Source of the DNA: Chloroflexota bacterium
Lineage (GTDB): Bacteria > Chloroflexota > Dehalococcoidia > Bin125
Assembly (NCBI GenBank): GCA_026707335.1
Contig: JAPOXB010000244.1
Location: forward strand, 1 to 12,871
Reading direction: 5' to 3'
Length of the DNA stretch: 12,871 nt
Within the stretch, counting starts at the first letter, position 1. Every line of letters begins with the position of its first letter. Below, piece after piece: positions 6,364 to 12,053 of this stretch. The notes under the pieces were generated by a model. It was given only the letters and a program-made list of their open reading frames with translations, was not told the origin of the DNA and did not search any database. A program made the position numbers and the translations under genes.

Positions 6364-7598
6364 GCGCCACCGCCGGCCGGGATCGCGCCTGCCTCTACCT
6401 GGACTGCCCCAGCGGCGTCAGCGGCGACATGCTGCTCGGCGCGCTGTTCGACCTGGGGGTCGAGCCGGAGACGATCGCGGAGCCGCTGCGTTCGCTGCCG
6501 CTCGGGGAGTGGTCGCTGACCGCCCGCGAGGTGGAGCGGGCGGGGCTGCGCGCCACGCAGGCGGTCGTGCGGGTGGAGCGGGAGGGGGAGTCGGCGCGGA
6601 CCCTGGCCGACATCGAGGCGCTGCTGGAGGCGGGGACGCTGCCCGAGCCGATCCGGGCGCGGGCGGCGGCGGTCTTCCGCCGCCTGGCCGCGGCCGAGGC
6701 GCGCGCGCACGGCGAATCGATCGATCGGGTGCACGTGCACGAGGTCGGACGCACCGACGCGGTGGTCGACATCGTGGGCACGCTGCTCGCGCTCGACCAA
6801 CTGGCGATCGGCGAGGTGCATTGCTCCGCGCTCCCCCTGGCGAGCGAGGGCGTCGCGCGGGGCGGCCATGGGCCCGTGCCGCTGCCGGCCCCGGCGACGC
6901 TGGAGATCCTGAGCCAAGTCTCGGCGCCGATCCGGGCCGGTGACCCGGCGGCGCGCGCGGAGCAGGTCACGCCGACGGGGGCGGCGCTGGTCGCGGAGTT
7001 GGCGACGTTCGGCCGGCCCGCGCTGCGGCTCGATCGGGTGGGGGTGGGGGCGGGCGCGCGGGACGACCCCGGCCGCCCGAACATCCTGCGCGCCTGGGTG
7101 GGGGTGGCCGAGCCGGCGGCGCTGCCGCTGCGACCGGTGGTCGTGCTGGAGACGAACGTCGATGACGTGACCGGCGAGCAAGCCGGCTTCGCGGTTGAGC
7201 GCATCCGCGCGGCGGGAGCGCTCGACGTGTGGGTGGCGGCGGCGGCGATGAAGAAGGGGCGTAGCGGCCTGCGGGTGACCGTCGTCGCGCGGCCGGAGGC
7301 GGAGGGCGCCCTCGCGACCGCGATGCTGCGCGAACTGCCGACGCTGGGCGTGCGCGTGCGCGACGAGCGGCGCTACGAGGCGGAGCGCGAGGTGCGGCAG
7401 GTCGCGACCCCGCTGGGCCCGGCAACGGTCAAGCTGCGGCGCTTGCCGGGGGAGCCGCCGGCCGTCGCGCCCGAGTACGAGGACTGCGCGGCACTGGCCC
7501 GCGCCAGCGGCCGTCCGATCGGAGAGGTCTTCGCGATCGTCGAGGCGGCCGCTCGCGCCGCGATCGTGGACGCGTCTTCGGAGACCCCTGCGGAGTAG
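6360..7598 (+). CDS. larC: Nickel insertion protein LarC (single uninterrupted ORF)
   Basis: LarC is the CTP-dependent nickel insertase that completes the NPN cofactor by placing Ni in the sulfurated pyridinium mononucleotide. The 412-residue protein shows the family motifs in order: LDCPSGVSGDMLLGALFDLG near the N-terminus, the His-rich VHVHEVGRTDAVVDIVG (H125, H127, E128), the SALPLASEG and HGPVPLPAPATLEIL segments, QVTPTGAALVAEL, VGAGARDDPGRPNILR, and the C-terminal half beginning ETNVDDVTGEQAGF with MKKGRSGL. In Lactiplantibacillus plantarum larC is read through a programmed frameshift (LarC1/LarC2); here both halves are in one frame. The ATG overlaps the larB stop by 4 nt. larE and larA are not in the window. 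The 3' end is 6 nt from the convergent radC end. Confidence 0.95.
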   Translation: MSATAGRDRACLYLDCPSGVSGDMLLGALFDLGVEPETIAEPLRSLPLGEWSLTAREVERAGLRATQAVVRVEREGESARTLADIEALLEAGTLPEPIRARAAAVFRRLAAAEARAHGESIDRVHVHEVGRTDAVVDIVGTLLALDQLAIGEVHCSALPLASEGVARGGHGPVPLPAPATLEILSQVSAPIRAGDPAARAEQVTPTGAALVAELATFGRPALRLDRVGVGAGARDDPGRPNILRAWVGVAEPAALPLRPVVVLETNVDDVTGEQAGFAVERIRAAGALDVWVAAAAMKKGRSGLRVTVVARPEAEGALATAMLRELPTLGVRVRDERRYEAEREVRQVATPLGPATVKLRRLPGEPPAVAPEYEDCAALARASGRPIGEVFAIVEAAARAAIVDASSETPAE

Positions 7599-7604
7599 CG
7601 GGGC

Positions 7605-8360
7605 TCAGTCCATGAGCTCCGTGCCCACGAGCGACGCCCAGCGCCCGCCCTCGCCGATGACCACGTGGTCCAGCACGCGGATGTCGAGCAGTTTGCCCGC
7701 CTCGACCAGAGCCTTGGTGAGCTTCACGTCGGCGCGCGACGGCATGGGGTCACCCGACGGGTGGTTGTGCACGACGATGATCCCATGCGCGTTGCGCACG
7801 ACCGCGGGGCGCAGCATCTCGGCGGCGCGCGCCATCGTCTGATTCACGGACCCGACGTAGAGGCGCTCCATGGCCAGCACGTCGTTCTTCGTGTTGAGCA
7901 GAAGGATGCGCAGTTCCTCCTGCTCGAGGGCGGCCATCTCGGCGCCCACCAACGCGGCGACATCCTCGGGGCCGCTGATGCGGGGGCGTTGCTCGGGCCG
8001 CAGCGTGGCCAGCCGGACGCCCAGCTCCAGGGCCGCCTTGATCTGCGCGGCCTTGGCCGGGCCCAGCCCGCGCTCGGCGGCCAGCCGGTCGGCGTCGATG
8101 CGCTGCAGGCCGTCGAGGCCGTGGTCGGCCAGCAGCCGCGCGGCGATGTCGAGGGCGCTCTCCCCCTCGATGCCCGTGCGCAGCAGGATCGCGATCAGTT
8201 CCGAGGTGGCCAGCGCGCCGGGGCCGGCGCGCAGCAAGCGCTCCCGTGGGCGCTCGTCGCTGGGCAGGTCGAGGATGCGGACGTTATAGGGCGCTTCCTC
8301 GTCGGCGGCGCGCCGGGGCCGGGATCGGCCGTGGTCGCCGGCGGCGCGGGACGATCTCAC
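7605..8360 (-). CDS. radC: RadC family JAB/MPN-domain protein
   Basis: A 251-residue protein of the RadC (UPF0758) family. The N-terminal helical/HhH part (DERPRERLLRAG, SELIAILLRTG, RGLGPAKAAQIKAALELG) is followed by a JAB1/MPN metalloprotease-like domain with LLLNTKND, GSVNQTMARAAEMLRPAV and the metal motif H198-N-H200-PSGDP with D211. The family was named for DNA repair, but a direct role has been disputed, and biochemical function remains unsettled. The start is GTG 8360: it overlaps the TGA of the upstream gene as GTGA, and no other start codon exists before the conserved DERPRERLL. This ties radC into one transcript with the LysM and two-TM genes. The first 20 residues are Arg/Ala-rich and unconserved-looking. 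It ends 6 nt from larC, convergent, with no terminator visible. Confidence 0.93.
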   Translation of the reverse strand: MRSSRAAGDHGRSRPRRAADEEAPYNVRILDLPSDERPRERLLRAGPGALATSELIAILLRTGIEGESALDIAARLLADHGLDGLQRIDADRLAAERGLGPAKAAQIKAALELGVRLATLRPEQRPRISGPEDVAALVGAEMAALEQEELRILLLNTKNDVLAMERLYVGSVNQTMARAAEMLRPAVVRNAHGIIVVHNHPSGDPMPSRADVKLTKALVEAGKLLDIRVLDHVVIGEGGRWASLVGTELMD

Positions 8361-9100
8361 GCGTCGGCTCTGCCCGGTGGATCACCGGGCTGGCGGTCGG
8401 CCGATCTGTCGGGCGGGTCCCCCGGACGGCGGCCCGCCGACCCGCCGAAGCGTGGCGGCTCCACGCGCTGAGCGGGCCGCTCGCGCTCCCCGGCACGGGG
8501 CGGCGGGGAGGACTCCCCGAATACGGGCGGCCGCACCGCCGGTCCGGTGGGGACGCCGGGGTCGGCGGGAGCGTCGGCGGTCGGTGGGGATGCGACGGTC
8601 CGCCAGTCGCGGGCGGCGGGGACGGGCTCGGCCTCTTCGTCGTCCGTGGAGGCCACGGTTTGCCAGTCGATCAGGGTGTTGGTGTGCGGGAAGTGCAGGA
8701 GGAGGACGCGGGCGGGGGGCTCCGGCATCTCCAGCCAGATGTCCTTGCGCACGCGGAAGACCCGCTTGCCGACCATCACGTAATGCCCCTTGACGATGAA
8801 CAAGTCCGCCTTGCGCCACTTGCGCCGCAGGGGCGCCTCGGTCTCCATGGGGTCGGCGCGCAGATCCCGCATCGCGGCGATGAGCAGCGGCAGCGTCAGC
8901 AGCCCGATCAGCCCCGTGATCGAGAAGCCGATCCAGGCGCCGGACTCGATGGTCAGCGCGCGCACCAGGAAGAAGACGGCGACGGCCGCGAAGAAGACGA
9001 ACACGGGCAGCCAGCCCAGCGCGGAGCGGAGCAGCAGTCGCCGCGCGCCCGCGAGCGTTTCGGGGCTGGGTTGGATCGTCGTCGTGGGTCGTGGATCGAT
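8357..9100 (-). CDS. Uncharacterised two-TM membrane protein (start codon uncertain, possibly non-AUG)
   Basis: Not assignable to a named family. Counting from position 9100, a short polar N-terminus (IDPRPTTTIQPSPETL) precedes TM1 (about 28-50, WLPVFVFFAAVAVFFLV) and TM2 (about 55-76, IGFSITGLIGLLTLPLLI). A ~70-residue domain follows (DLFIVKGHYVMVGKRVFRV, then ARVLLLHFPHTNTLIDWQTV), which resembles the small beta-rich soluble part of some two-TM bacterial membrane proteins. The last ~90 residues are Pro/Arg/Gly-rich and probably disordered. An excellent GGAGGA site (9118-9113) overlaps the LysM stop, yet no ATG, GTG or TTG occurs in frame until GTG 9004, which lies inside TM1. I therefore place the start at ATC 9100; ATA 9112 or GTG 9004 are alternatives. 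Its TGA overlaps the radC GTG. Confidence 0.6.
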   Translation of the reverse strand: MDPRPTTTIQPSPETLAGARRLLLRSALGWLPVFVFFAAVAVFFLVRALTIESGAWIGFSITGLIGLLTLPLLIAAMRDLRADPMETEAPLRRKWRKADLFIVKGHYVMVGKRVFRVRKDIWLEMPEPPARVLLLHFPHTNTLIDWQTVASTDDEEAEPVPAARDWRTVASPPTADAPADPGVPTGPAVRPPVFGESSPPPRAGERERPAQRVEPPRFGGSAGRRPGDPPDRSADRQPGDPPGRADA

Positions 9101-9108
9101 GTGGACGG

Positions 9109-9642
9109 CTATTCCTCCGGGATGAAGATGACTTGGCCGACGACGATGTTCGCGCCATCGCCGAGGCCCGGGTTGAAGCGCAGCAGTTGTTCGATCGAGA
9201 CGCCGTAGACGACGCTCACGTCGTAGAGGGTATCGCCCGGTTGCGCGATGAAACGGATGAACTCGGCCGGCTGATGCGGATCGGCGGGCTCCGGCGGCCG
9301 GGGCAGCGCGTGCGGGTGGAGGCGGGGCAGGGCCGGGGGCGGCGCGGGCGCGGCGGAGAACACGACCGGGCCCTGACTGGGCGGCGTGGCGTTCGGCAGT
9401 GAGATGCGCGCCTCGGCGGGGGCCGGGGCGTCGGCGGGCACGACGCTGATCGCCGGCGCGGGCTCGACGGCCGGGGGGGCCGGGTCGCCGCGCAGGCTCC
9501 AGACGACGACCACCGCGACCGTGAGCAGGGTCACGGCCAGCAGGCGGGCGAGGCTCTGCGGCGGAGGCAGCGCCGGCGCGGGGATCGGCCGGCGGCGACC
9601 GCTCCCCGGCAGGGGTCCGGCGGCGTGCGAACGCGAGGCCAT
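9109..9642 (-). CDS. Membrane-anchored LysM domain protein
   Basis: A 177-residue protein with a short basic cytoplasmic tail (about 1-30), one hydrophobic anchor (about 31-49, LARLLAVTLLTVAVVVVW), a Pro/Ala-rich linker (about 52-126) and a C-terminal LysM domain (about 130-176): IRFIAQPGDTLYDVSVVYGV, then LLRFNPGLGDGANIVVGQVI and FIPEE. LysM modules bind N-acetylglucosamine-containing glycans, usually peptidoglycan, so the domain should lie outside the membrane with the linker spanning the wall. There is no cleavable signal peptide pattern or lipobox. ATG 9642 is preceded by a purine-rich GGGGAGAG about 10 nt away. It is the first gene after rplL, 102 nt downstream, and its stop overlaps the strong ribosome site of the next gene. 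Role unknown; envelope-associated. Confidence 0.85.
   Translation of the reverse strand: MASRSHAAGPLPGSGRRRPIPAPALPPPQSLARLLAVTLLTVAVVVVWSLRGDPAPPAVEPAPAISVVPADAPAPAEARISLPNATPPSQGPVVFSAAPAPPPALPRLHPHALPRPPEPADPHQPAEFIRFIAQPGDTLYDVSVVYGVSIEQLLRFNPGLGDGANIVVGQVIFIPEE
9113..9118 (-). promoter_or_regulatory. Ribosome binding site of the two-TM membrane protein gene
   Basis: Minus-strand GGAGGA directly before the LysM TAG. No ATG/GTG/TTG lies at normal spacing downstream in the membrane-protein frame, which is what makes that gene's start ambiguous. Confidence 0.5.
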
Positions 9643-9665
9643 GACGCGCTGGCTCTCCCCTCATC

Positions 9666-9689
9666 CCCCGGGCGGTCACGCCGCCGGGG
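9666..9689 (-). other. GC-rich hairpin upstream of the LysM gene
   Basis: The minus strand reads CCCCGGCGG, a 5-nt loop, then CCGCC and GGGG: a 9-bp stem with one bulged base. It lies just before the purine-rich site of the LysM gene, in the gap after rplL. It could limit read-through or shield LysM translation. There is no U-run. Confidence 0.35.
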
Positions 9690-9716
9690 CTCAGGGCCGA
9701 GGGTACCGTATCGGGC

Positions 9717-9740
9717 GCGGTCGCCGTCCGGCGCGACCGC
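9717..9740 (-). terminator. Candidate hairpin after rplL (terminator or processing site)
   Basis: Perfect 8-bp inverted repeat (minus strand GCGGTCGC, 8-nt loop, GCGACCGC), 4 nt after the rplL stop. Its position fits a terminator or attenuator ending the ribosomal-protein transcript, but no U-tract follows, so it may only lower or process read-through into the LysM-radC genes. Confidence 0.4.
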
Positions 9741-9744
9741 GGCG

Positions 9745-10116
9745 CTATTGGATGGCCACCGTCGCGCCGGCCTCCTCCAGGTCGGCCTTGACCTTCTCGG
9801 CCTCGTCCTTCGGGATGCCCTCGCGGACGTTGGCCGGGGCGCCTTCCACGAACTCCTTGGCCTCCTTGAGGCCCAGCGTCGTGAGGGCGCGGACGGCCTT
9901 GATGACGTTGATCTTGTTCGCCCCGAAGTCCTGGAGAACGACCGTGAACTCGGTCTGCTCCTCCTCGGGCTCGGCTTCGGCGCTGGGCGCCGCCATCATC
10001 GCCATCGGCGCGGCGGCGCTGACACCGAACTCCTCCTCGATCTTCTTGACGAGGTCGCGCGCTTCGAGCACGGTCATCCCGCTGATCAGATCGAACGCCT
10101 CTTGAACCTTGGTCAT
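9745..10116 (-). CDS. rplL: Ribosomal protein bL12 (L7/L12)
   Basis: The 123-residue stalk protein of the 50S subunit, which recruits translation GTPases. The N-terminal dimerisation domain (about 1-35, AFDLISGMTVLEARDLVKKI) is followed by an Ala/Met/Pro/Glu hinge and a C-terminal domain with the factor-binding face FTVVLQDFGANKINVIKAVR, LTTLGLKEAKEFVEGAP and DEAEKVKADLEEAGATV. ATG 10116 is chosen over a start 30 nt upstream because GGAAGGAG sits 6 nt before it and the protein then begins as bL12 does (MTKVQEAF). It lies 26 nt after rplJ, as usual. Unusually, rpoB does not follow; a LysM protein does, after two hairpins. Confidence 0.97.
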   Translation of the reverse strand: MTKVQEAFDLISGMTVLEARDLVKKIEEEFGVSAAAPMAMMAAPSAEAEPEEEQTEFTVVLQDFGANKINVIKAVRALTTLGLKEAKEFVEGAPANVREGIPKDEAEKVKADLEEAGATVAIQ

Positions 10117-10142
10117 CGCTGTCTCCTTCCGCGTACGCGGTT

Positions 10143-10694
10143 TCACGCTTGGGGGGCTGGGTTGCTGGTGCTGTCGAGTTGCTCGGCGCGGGCCTCGATG
10201 ATCGCCGCGAGTTCGCGCAGCAGGCCGCTGATGCCGGCGGCGATGCCGGCGACGGGGCCGTTCACGCCGCCGGCGACGCGCGCCATCAATTCCGGCCGGC
10301 TGGGCACCGAGGCCAAGTCGTCGACCTGCGCGGCCGACAGGACGTCGCCATCCAGGTAGCCGCCGTGGACGGGGATCTCCAGGCGGCTCTCGCGCAGGTA
10401 CTTCTTGAGCGCCTTGGGCGGCCCGATCTCGTCCTCGTAGCCGAGCACCAGGGCGGTCGCCTGGTCGGCCAACTCGCCGACCCCGGGCCGGCCGGCGTTC
10501 GTCGCGGCGCGCTTGAGCAACGTGTTCTTGACGACGCGCAACTCCATCGACGGCTCCTGCTCGCGCAGGGTGAGGCGCAGGTCGCGCATCTGGGCCACGC
10601 TGAGATGGCGGTAGTCGAGCCCGATCGCCATCACGGCGCGCCCCAGCCGGTCCTGCAGGTCGGCGACCTGCTGGAGCTTGCGTTCAGTGGGCAT
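10143..10694 (-). CDS. rplJ: Ribosomal protein uL10
   Basis: The 183-residue stalk base protein that binds 23S rRNA and carries bL12 dimers. Recognisable by the start MPTERKLQQVADLQDRLGRA, the RNA-binding domain (YRHLSVAQMRDLRLTLREQ, RVVKNTLLKRAA) and the C-terminal helix that docks bL12 (LLRELAAIIEARAEQLD). ATG 10694 is chosen over a start 87 nt upstream because GGAAGGAG lies 6 nt before it and the upstream reading crosses the regulatory leader. uL10 with bL12 is known to bind its own mRNA leader and repress the operon; a fitting leader is present upstream. A short CTCC-GGAA-GGAG hairpin could also hide this gene's ribosome site. Confidence 0.96.
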   Translation of the reverse strand: MPTERKLQQVADLQDRLGRAVMAIGLDYRHLSVAQMRDLRLTLREQEPSMELRVVKNTLLKRAATNAGRPGVGELADQATALVLGYEDEIGPPKALKKYLRESRLEIPVHGGYLDGDVLSAAQVDDLASVPSRPELMARVAGGVNGPVAGIAAGISGLLRELAAIIEARAEQLDSTSNPAPQA

Positions 10695-10700
10695 CGGCGG

Positions 10701-10712
10701 CTCCTTCCGGAG
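10701..10712 (-). promoter_or_regulatory. Small tetraloop hairpin containing the rplJ ribosome site
   Basis: The minus strand reads CTCC-GGAA-GGAG: a 4-bp stem closed by a GNRA-type loop in which the rplJ Shine-Dalgarno forms the 3' arm, 6 nt before ATG 10694. It is short and may be only marginally stable, but its position would let it modulate initiation. Confidence 0.35.
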
Positions 10713-10735
10713 GATCCTTCGCAGTGGGGCGGGGG

Positions 10736-10760
10736 GAGCGGGGCAGGAAGAATCCCGCTC
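10736..10760 (-). other. Hairpin between the L10 leader and rplJ
   Basis: Minus strand GAGCGGG (10760-10754), 11-nt loop, CCCGCTC (10742-10736): a perfect 7-bp stem followed by a C-rich run. It lies downstream of the L10 leader and could act as an attenuator element. It has no U-tract. Confidence 0.35.
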
Positions 10761-10791
10761 ACCTCGCCGGTCTCGCGGCACGTACCGGGCT

Positions 10792-10890
10792 GAAGACGGG
10801 GAGGGGCGGGACTCGCGGTCGCATGGCCGGGGCGTCGCGTCCGCACCTGCGCTGGGGATTAAGGCGAGCGGCTCGCCGCCAGCGGTCTTC
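10792..10890 (-). promoter_or_regulatory. L10 ribosomal protein leader (rplJ-rplL autoregulation)
   Basis: The 214-nt gap between rplA and rplJ contains a structure matching the L10 leader known from many bacteria. Outer stem: GAAGAC (10890-10885) pairs with GTCTTC (10797-10792). Within it CGCTGG (10884-10879) pairs with CCAGCG (10855-10850), enclosing a small hairpin GGCGAG-CCG-CTCGCC (10877-10863) and the characteristic CUUAAU segment before CCAGCGCAGG. A second arm (about 10845-10800) can also fold. In characterised cases the uL10-(bL12) complex binds this element and represses its own operon. It begins 18 nt after the rplA stop. The pairing is directly visible; the regulatory role follows from family knowledge. 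Confidence 0.8.
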
Positions 10891-10908
10891 GGCGCCGGGA
10901 GCGGAGGT

Positions 10909-11622
10909 CTACTCCGCGGATGTGCTGATCGTGCTCTGCAACTCCAGTTTCACGCTGGGTCCCATGGTAGACGTGAGATGCAGCCCGCGGATATAGCTGC
11001 CCTTCGCGCCGCTGGGCTTGGCCTTCACGACGTCGCTGACGAGCGCGGAGATGTTGTCGACCAACTGCTGATCCTCGAAGCTCGCCTTGCCCACGGGCAC
11101 GTGCATGATCGCCAGGCGGTCAAGCCGAAACTCGACCCGGCCCGCCTGCGCTTCCTGGACCGCCCGGCCGATGTCGCTCCCGCCCACCACGGTGCCCGCG
11201 CGGGGGTTGGGCATGAGGCCGCGCGGCCCCAGGATGCGCCCCAGGCGGCCCACCTTGCCCATCAGCTCGCGCTGCGCCAGCGCGACGTCGAAGTCCGTGA
11301 AGCCGTCCTGCACCTTGCTGATCAGGTCGTCGGCGCCCACGATGGCCGCGCCGGCCTCCTCGGCGTCGCGGGCGGCCTCGCCCTCCGCGAAGACCGCCAC
11401 GCGGATCGTCTTGCCCAGGCCGTGCGGGAGGTTCGTCGTGCCGCGCACCTGCTGGTCGGCGTGGCGCGGGTCGAGGCCGGTGCGGATGTGCAGCTCGACC
11501 GTCTCGTCGAACTTGGCGGTGGCGTTCTGCTTGACCCGCGTGACGGCCTCGGCCAGCGCGACGGGTGCGCCCCGGTCGAATTCCGCCACAGCGGTGGTGT
11601 AGCGCTTTCCGTGCTTGGGCAT
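10909..11622 (-). CDS. rplA: Ribosomal protein uL1
   Basis: The 237-residue protein of the L1 stalk on the 50S subunit, which binds 23S rRNA near the E site and helps release deacylated tRNA. The order of conserved segments is standard: MPKHGKRY, the KFDETVELHIRTGLDPRHAD strand region, RGTTNLPHGLGK, the GRLGRILGPRGLMPNPRAGTV signature, and GSYIRGLHLTSTMGPSVKL near the C-terminus. The length is normal. ATG 11622 follows the rplK stop by 3 nt, with GGAG in the end of rplK as its ribosome site, so it is coupled to rplK. In some bacteria uL1 represses the rplKA message; I see no clear operator here. Confidence 0.97.
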   Translation of the reverse strand: MPKHGKRYTTAVAEFDRGAPVALAEAVTRVKQNATAKFDETVELHIRTGLDPRHADQQVRGTTNLPHGLGKTIRVAVFAEGEAARDAEEAGAAIVGADDLISKVQDGFTDFDVALAQRELMGKVGRLGRILGPRGLMPNPRAGTVVGGSDIGRAVQEAQAGRVEFRLDRLAIMHVPVGKASFEDQQLVDNISALVSDVVKAKPSGAKGSYIRGLHLTSTMGPSVKLELQSTISTSAE

Positions 11623-11625
11623 GCC

Positions 11626-12051
11626 TTACTCCGAAACCGTGACGCCCATGCTGCGGGCGGTGCCGGCCACGATCTTCATCGCGCCGTCGATGTCGTTGGC
11701 GTTGAGGTCCGGCATCTTCTTCTCGGCGATCTGCCGCACCTGCTCCTGCGAGATCTCCCCCACCATTTCTCGCCGCGGCTCGCCGGATCCCTTGGCCAGC
11801 CCGGCCGCCTTGCGGATCAGGTCCGAGGCCGGCGGCGTGCGCAGCTCGAAGGTGAAGGAGCGGTCCTCGTAGATCGTGATCTGGGCGGGGGCGATGTCGC
11901 CCGCCATGCCGGCCGATCGCTCGTTGTAGGACTTGACGAAGTCCATGATGTTGACGCCGTGCTGGCCCAGGGCGGGGCCCACCGGCGGGGCTGGGCTGGC
12001 CTTGCCGGCCTCCATCTGGAGGGTCAGGACCGCGCGGATTCGCTTCGCCAT
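11626..12051 (-). CDS. rplK: Ribosomal protein uL11
   Basis: The 141-residue protein that binds the GTPase-associated region of 23S rRNA together with the bL12 stalk and is needed for the stringent response. Visible are the proline-rich N-terminal loop PAPPVGPALGQHGVNIMDF (20-38), the site associated with thiostrepton and RelA signalling, then the YEDRSFTFELRTPPAS linker and the RNA-binding C-terminal domain (KMPDLNANDIDGAMKIVAGTARSMG as two adjoining conserved segments). The length is exactly typical. The ATG is 2 nt after the nusG stop and the gene is 3 nt before rplA, so the three are one transcript. Confidence 0.97.
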   Translation of the reverse strand: MAKRIRAVLTLQMEAGKASPAPPVGPALGQHGVNIMDFVKSYNERSAGMAGDIAPAQITIYEDRSFTFELRTPPASDLIRKAAGLAKGSGEPRREMVGEISQEQVRQIAEKKMPDLNANDIDGAMKIVAGTARSMGVTVSE

Positions 12052-12053
12052 CG

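Noticed and set aside
6300..7204. Two long - strand frames opposite larC
   Set aside because: Low-complexity Arg/Ser/Pro products. LarC motifs on the + strand explain the region.
9101..9679. Upstream extension of the two-TM protein frame across the whole LysM gene (to a start at 9679)
   Set aside because: The extension is Arg/Pro-rich nonsense in a shifted frame. LysM in the other frame has a clear domain, anchor and codon bias.
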